Assembly: GCA_001828445.1 (NCBI GenBank)
Contig: MHYJ01000018.1
Location: 9,194-18,499 of the forward strand
DNA: 9,306 nucleotides
Reading direction: 5' to 3'
Source: Planctomycetes bacterium RBG_16_43_13
GTDB taxonomy: Bacteria > Planctomycetota > MHYJ01
The stretch's first letter is position 1. Each line of letters starts with the position of its first letter. Positions 6,336-9,306 of this stretch are shown one piece after another. Under the pieces are notes generated by a model. That model was not told the origin of the DNA, did no database searches, and saw nothing but the letters and a program-made list of their open reading frames with translations. The position numbers and the translations under genes were made by a program.

Positions 6336-6929
6336 GTGATTGTTAATCATCTCTCGATGAAATATAAAGTTACGTTTTTATTGGTTGCCTTTTTAGGTGC
6401 GGTTATCGATATACTTACAAAATATTGGGCGTGGAGTGCTATACCTGATGGTGGTAGTATATCAGTAATATCAGGTGTGCTTGCCCTGAGAAAGACAACT
6501 AACACGGGTATAATATTTGGAGCATTCCAAGGATTTGGCGACATATTTCTCATAGTGTCAATTGCGGCTGTTCCAATAATTGTTGCCGTCTTTCTTTCAG
6601 CCAAGAAGGGTAGCTGGCTGTTTACTATATCACTTGGGTTGATATTGTCAGGTGCCTTTGGTAATATGTTTGATAGAATTTTTGAAAAAGGCGTCAGGGA
6701 TTTCATAGATTTTTATATAATAAGATGGCCAGTTTTTAACTTAGCCGACTCCTTTATATGTATAGGAGCATCCTTACTCTTTATATATCTATTCTTTATT
6801 GAACGTGAAGAAAAAAGTAGCGAAAGTGGCTCTGGAGGATGCTGTGCTATTACACAAGGGCAAGCGCAAAGTGGCAAGGAGACACCCCTCAATTACAGTG
6901 ACAAAGAAACGTTCCCAAAAGGCAGTTGA
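6336..6929 (+). CDS. lspA: Lipoprotein signal peptidase (signal peptidase II)
   Basis: Integral inner-membrane aspartic peptidase that removes the signal peptide from prolipoproteins after diacylglyceryl modification. From GTG 6336 the product has 197 residues. Four hydrophobic segments are visible (about 12-26, 66-87, 95-109 and 135-154). Family motifs are V-I-D-I-L-T-K (23-29), T-T-N-T-G-I-I-F-G (54-62), G-A-F-G-N-M-F-D-R-I, and the two catalytic aspartates, Asp122 in V-R-D-F-I-D and Asp138 in F-N-L-A-D-S. An in-frame ATG at 6357 gives 190 residues and is equally plausible; neither start has a strong Shine-Dalgarno. The roughly 40 residues after the last membrane segment are low-complexity and hydrophilic, and their coding region overlaps the start of pyrD. 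Confidence 0.95.
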   Translation: MIVNHLSMKYKVTFLLVAFLGAVIDILTKYWAWSAIPDGGSISVISGVLALRKTTNTGIIFGAFQGFGDIFLIVSIAAVPIIVAVFLSAKKGSWLFTISLGLILSGAFGNMFDRIFEKGVRDFIDFYIIRWPVFNLADSFICIGASLLFIYLFFIEREEKSSESGSGGCCAITQGQAQSGKETPLNYSDKETFPKGS

Positions 6930-7848
6930 CCTGTCAGTCAATATAGGCATACTAAAACTTGCGAACCCCGTAATGGTTGCATCTGGCACATTCGGTGGTG
7001 CTTTCGATAACATACTTGATGTTGATAAACTCGGTGCAGTAATAATAAAGACCGTTACACTACACCCCAGAAAGGGTAATCCGCCCCCGCGAATAGTAGA
7101 GACGCCGTCCGGCTTGGTGAATTCTATAGGGCTTGAAAACAAAGGATTAGATGCCTTCGTAAAAGATGAGCTTCCCCGTCTCTCTAAATATAAAACTAAG
7201 TTGATAATCAGTATATCCGGTAAAAATGCAGATGAATACATCGCTATAGTAGAGAAACTAAATAACTATGATAGAATAGATGCGTTAGAATTAAATATAT
7301 CCTGTCCTAATGTGTCAGGTGGAATGGATTACGGCACTAATCCAGAGTTGACGGAGAGTGTGGTAAATGCGGTGAAAAATATTTCCAGATTTTTTGTTAT
7401 TGCAAAACTTACGCCCAACGTAACAGATATAACAAAGATTGCATCTGCCGCAATAAATGGCGGTGCCGATGCGATATCTCTTATAAATACTATAAAGGCA
7501 CTTCCCGTTGATTGGCGTAAATCATCTCCTCGACTTGGTGGTATAACCGGCGGGCTCTCTGGTCCCGCAATAAAGACGGTGGCTCTTAGGTTCGTTTGGG
7601 AAGTTGCTTCAAGATTCAATATACCGATAATTGGCATTGGTGGTATAGCAGATGCAAATGATGTCCTGGAGTTTATGTGTGTGGGGGCATCAGCTGTTCA
7701 AGTGGGTACTGCTAATTTTGTGGATTGCACTGTTACAGAGAAGATACTGAATGAACTGCCATTGCTACTTGCTAAAGAGGGTATTACAGATATAAATAGT
7801 GTGATTAGGTCGTTCAAAGTAAAATTTGATGGCTCACAGTGCCATTAA
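6898..7848 (+). CDS. pyrD: Dihydroorotate dehydrogenase, class 1B catalytic subunit
   Basis: FMN enzyme that oxidises dihydroorotate to orotate in pyrimidine synthesis. Class 1B enzymes work with the iron-sulfur/FAD subunit PyrK and use NAD+; no pyrK is in the window. Class signatures are V-M-V-A-S-G-T-F-G, the H-P-R-K-G-N-P-P-P-R-I-V-E-T block, N-S-I-G-L-E-N-K-G, L-N-I-S-C-P-N-V with catalytic Cys136, G-G-L-S-G-P-A-I-K, and the C-terminal phosphate-binding stretch G-I-G-G-I with V-G-A-S-A-V-Q-V-G-T. The start is uncertain. GTG 6898 gives 316 residues and begins just before the conserved V-D-L-S-V. GTG 6871 would overlap lspA by 59 bases. GTG 6844, only five bases after a perfect GGAGG (6834-6838), would give 334 residues with a basic N-terminal extension. 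Confidence 0.93.
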   Translation: MTKKRSQKAVDLSVNIGILKLANPVMVASGTFGGAFDNILDVDKLGAVIIKTVTLHPRKGNPPPRIVETPSGLVNSIGLENKGLDAFVKDELPRLSKYKTKLIISISGKNADEYIAIVEKLNNYDRIDALELNISCPNVSGGMDYGTNPELTESVVNAVKNISRFFVIAKLTPNVTDITKIASAAINGGADAISLINTIKALPVDWRKSSPRLGGITGGLSGPAIKTVALRFVWEVASRFNIPIIGIGGIADANDVLEFMCVGASAVQVGTANFVDCTVTEKILNELPLLLAKEGITDINSVIRSFKVKFDGSQCH

Positions 7849-7857
7849 TATATAATT

Positions 7858-9306
7858 ATGGAAGGTGTAGTTGAATTTGTAGGTAAGATATTAGGTAAGA
7901 TTTTTGGCACCCAGAATGAGCGAATTGTTCGCAGGTATTGGCATCTTGTAAAAGAGCAGATAAGCCCACTCGAGCAGAGATTTCTACCACTTCAGGATGA
8001 TGAATTTCCACGATTAACGGATAGATTCCGCCAGCGGCTTATAAAGGGAGAACATCTCGATTTAATACTTCCCGAAGCATTCTCCGCCTGTCGTGAGGCA
8101 AGCCGTCGCGCTACTAATATGAGGCATTTTGATGTCCAGCTTATTGGTGGTATGGTCTTACACGAAGGCAAGATTGCAGAGATGGCAACTGGTGAAGGCA
8201 AGACACTTGTGGCTACGCTTGCCGCATATCTGAACGCACTTACAGGGAAAGGTGTCCATATAGTTACGGTTAATGACTATTTAGCCCGTAGAGATACTCA
8301 GTGGATGGGACCTATCTATGATTTTCTTGGTATAACAGTCGGTTGTATACAACACGATGAGGCGTTTAGGTATGACAGGAATTATGAGCCAGGACCTGAT
8401 AATAAGATGCATAACCTCAGACCTGTTACGCGCAAAGAGGCGTATAACGCTGATATAACTTATGGTACCAATAATGAGTTCGGCTTCGATTACCTCCGCG
8501 ATAATATGAAGGTGCGTTTAGAAGACCAAGTCCAGCGCAGTCATTACTATGCCATAGTTGATGAAGTGGATAGCATATTGATAGATGAGGCGCGAACGCC
8601 TCTAATAATTTCTGGTCCCTCTGAGGAATCTACGGACAAGTATTATACTGCCGATAAGGTTGCACGTCGCCTCAAGGTTGGTGAGGATTACGAGGTAAAG
8701 GAAAAAGAACACAGTGTAATTCTTACCGAGAAAGGTATAGACAAGGCAGAGCAAATTGTTGGCGTGGGCAGTTTCTATGAAGGTGCTAATATGGACTGGC
8801 CTCATTATGTGGAGCAGGCACTCCGTGCCCACAATCTCTATCGTCGCGATAGGGACTATGTTATTAAGGATGGAGAGATAATTATAGTAGATGAATTTAC
8901 TGGCAGAATGATGCCGGGTCGCCGTTGGTCTGATGGTCTGCATCAGGCAATAGAATCAAAGGAAGGGATGAGAATACAAGAAGAGAATCAGACCCTTGCC
9001 ACTATAACCCTACAGAACTATTTTAAGATGTATGGCAAACTTGCGGGTATGACAGGCACAGCCGCAACAGAGGCAGTAGAATTTGAGAAGGTATATAAAG
9101 TAGAGGTAATAGTCATCCCGACTAATAAAAATTTAATACGTAGTAATTATGCGGATGTAATCTATGGAACTGAGAGAGAAAAATTTGACGCAGTGGAGGA
9201 AGAAATTGCCCGCATACATCAGACGGGTAGGCCTATACTCGTTGGCACTACTTCTATAGAGAAGTCGGAGATTTTAGCTGAGCGGCTGAAGATGCGCGGC
9301 ATAAAA
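7858..9306 (+). CDS. secA: Protein translocase ATPase SecA, N-terminal part (3' truncated by window edge)
   Basis: Motor ATPase that pushes preproteins through SecYEG. The frame stays open from ATG 7858 to the end of the window, giving 483 residues, about half of a typical SecA. Visible are the Walker A A-T-G-E-G-K-T (110-116), the [10 protein letters not shown] stretch, [16 protein letters not shown], and the Walker [16 protein letters not shown] (from 234). The preprotein cross-linking domain spans about 250-390. A-G-M-T-G-T-A (396-402) and [12 protein letters not shown] start the second nucleotide-binding fold. About 28 residues (roughly 168-195) separate Q-H-D from the A-D-I-T-Y-G motif, an insert relative to the short E. 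coli/Bacillus form. The gene starts nine bases after pyrD with no clear Shine-Dalgarno. Confidence 0.97.
   Translation, partial: MEGVVEFVGKILGKIFGTQNERIVRRYWHLVKEQISPLEQRFLPLQDDEFPRLTDRFRQRLIKGEHLDLILPEAFSACREASRRATNMRHFDVQLIGGMVLHEGKIAEMATGEGKTLVATLAAYLNALTGKGVHIVTVNDYLARRDTQWMGPIYDFLGITVGCIQHDEAFRYDRNYEPGPDNKMHNLRPVTRKEAYNADITYGTNNEFGFDYLRDNMKVRLEDQVQRSHYYAIVDEVDSILIDEARTPLIISGPSEESTDKYYTADKVARRLKVGEDYEVKEKEHSVILTEKGIDKAEQIVGVGSFYEGANMDWPHYVEQALRAHNLYRRDRDYVIKDGEIIIVDEFTGRMMPGRRWSDGLHQAIESKEGMRIQEENQTLATITLQNYFKMYGKLAGMTGTAATEAVEFEKVYKVEVIVIPTNKNLIRSNYADVIYGTEREKFDAVEEEIARIHQTGRPILVGTTSIEKSEILAERLKMRGIK

Noticed and set aside
6799..6897. Extension of pyrD to TTG 6799
   Set aside because: It would overlap lspA by 131 bases and add a lysine-rich stretch not expected in class 1B enzymes. 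The open frame probably reflects chance in the lspA 3' region.
6839..6901. Small ATG open frame directly after GGAGG within the lspA-pyrD overlap
   Set aside because: The frame closes after 20 codons, differs from both genes, and the ATG touches the Shine-Dalgarno motif with no spacing.
8602..8943. Minus-strand open frame opposite secA
   Set aside because: It is antisense to clearly conserved SecA sequence and has no recognisable motif or start context.

Overview
The window is part of a bacterial chromosome: a compact translation and secretion locus with every gene on the + strand and almost no intergenic space. Start codons often follow Shine-Dalgarno-like motifs, the genetic code is standard, and base composition is moderately AT-rich. 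Several details point to a deep-branching lineage near the Planctomycetota/PVC group: the L16 and L29 sequence style, a class 1B dihydroorotate dehydrogenase, and a SecA with an insert ahead of its conserved Y-G-T-N-N-E-F motif. This placement is inference from remembered family patterns and is of low confidence. I recognise no species.

Layout: (1) 1-1284, the C-terminal part of an EF-G protein (5' end outside the window). (2) 1285-1396, a short gap with a possible promoter and a leader hairpin. (3) 1397-5881, a contracted S10 ribosomal protein operon: S10, L4, L23, L2, S19, L22, S3, L16, L29. The order is the classical one except that L3 (rplC) is missing between S10 and L4, tuf is missing between EF-G and S10, and S17 plus the spc-operon genes do not follow L29. 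(4) 5882-5950, a gap with a good promoter candidate that includes an exact TATAAT. (5) 5951-9306, a second tight cluster: a TraR/DksA-type zinc-finger protein, lipoprotein signal peptidase (lspA), dihydroorotate dehydrogenase (pyrD) and the first 483 codons of secA, which runs off the right edge.

The first cluster builds the ribosome (the L22/L23/L4 tunnel wall, L2/L16 near the peptidyl-transferase centre, S3/S10/S19 in the 30S head) and supplies a translocase-family GTPase. The second links a probable RNA polymerase regulator with protein export (SecA), lipoprotein maturation (LspA) and pyrimidine synthesis (PyrD). No mobile elements, CRISPR arrays, tRNAs or rRNAs were seen, and no gap exceeds about 115 bases.

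I do not see an undescribed defence, mobile or biosynthetic system here. The points most worth following up are the absence of rplC and tuf from the operon, an EF-G with unusual domain IV tip loops, the long charged tail on L22, and the overlapping lspA-pyrD junction with an ambiguous start.
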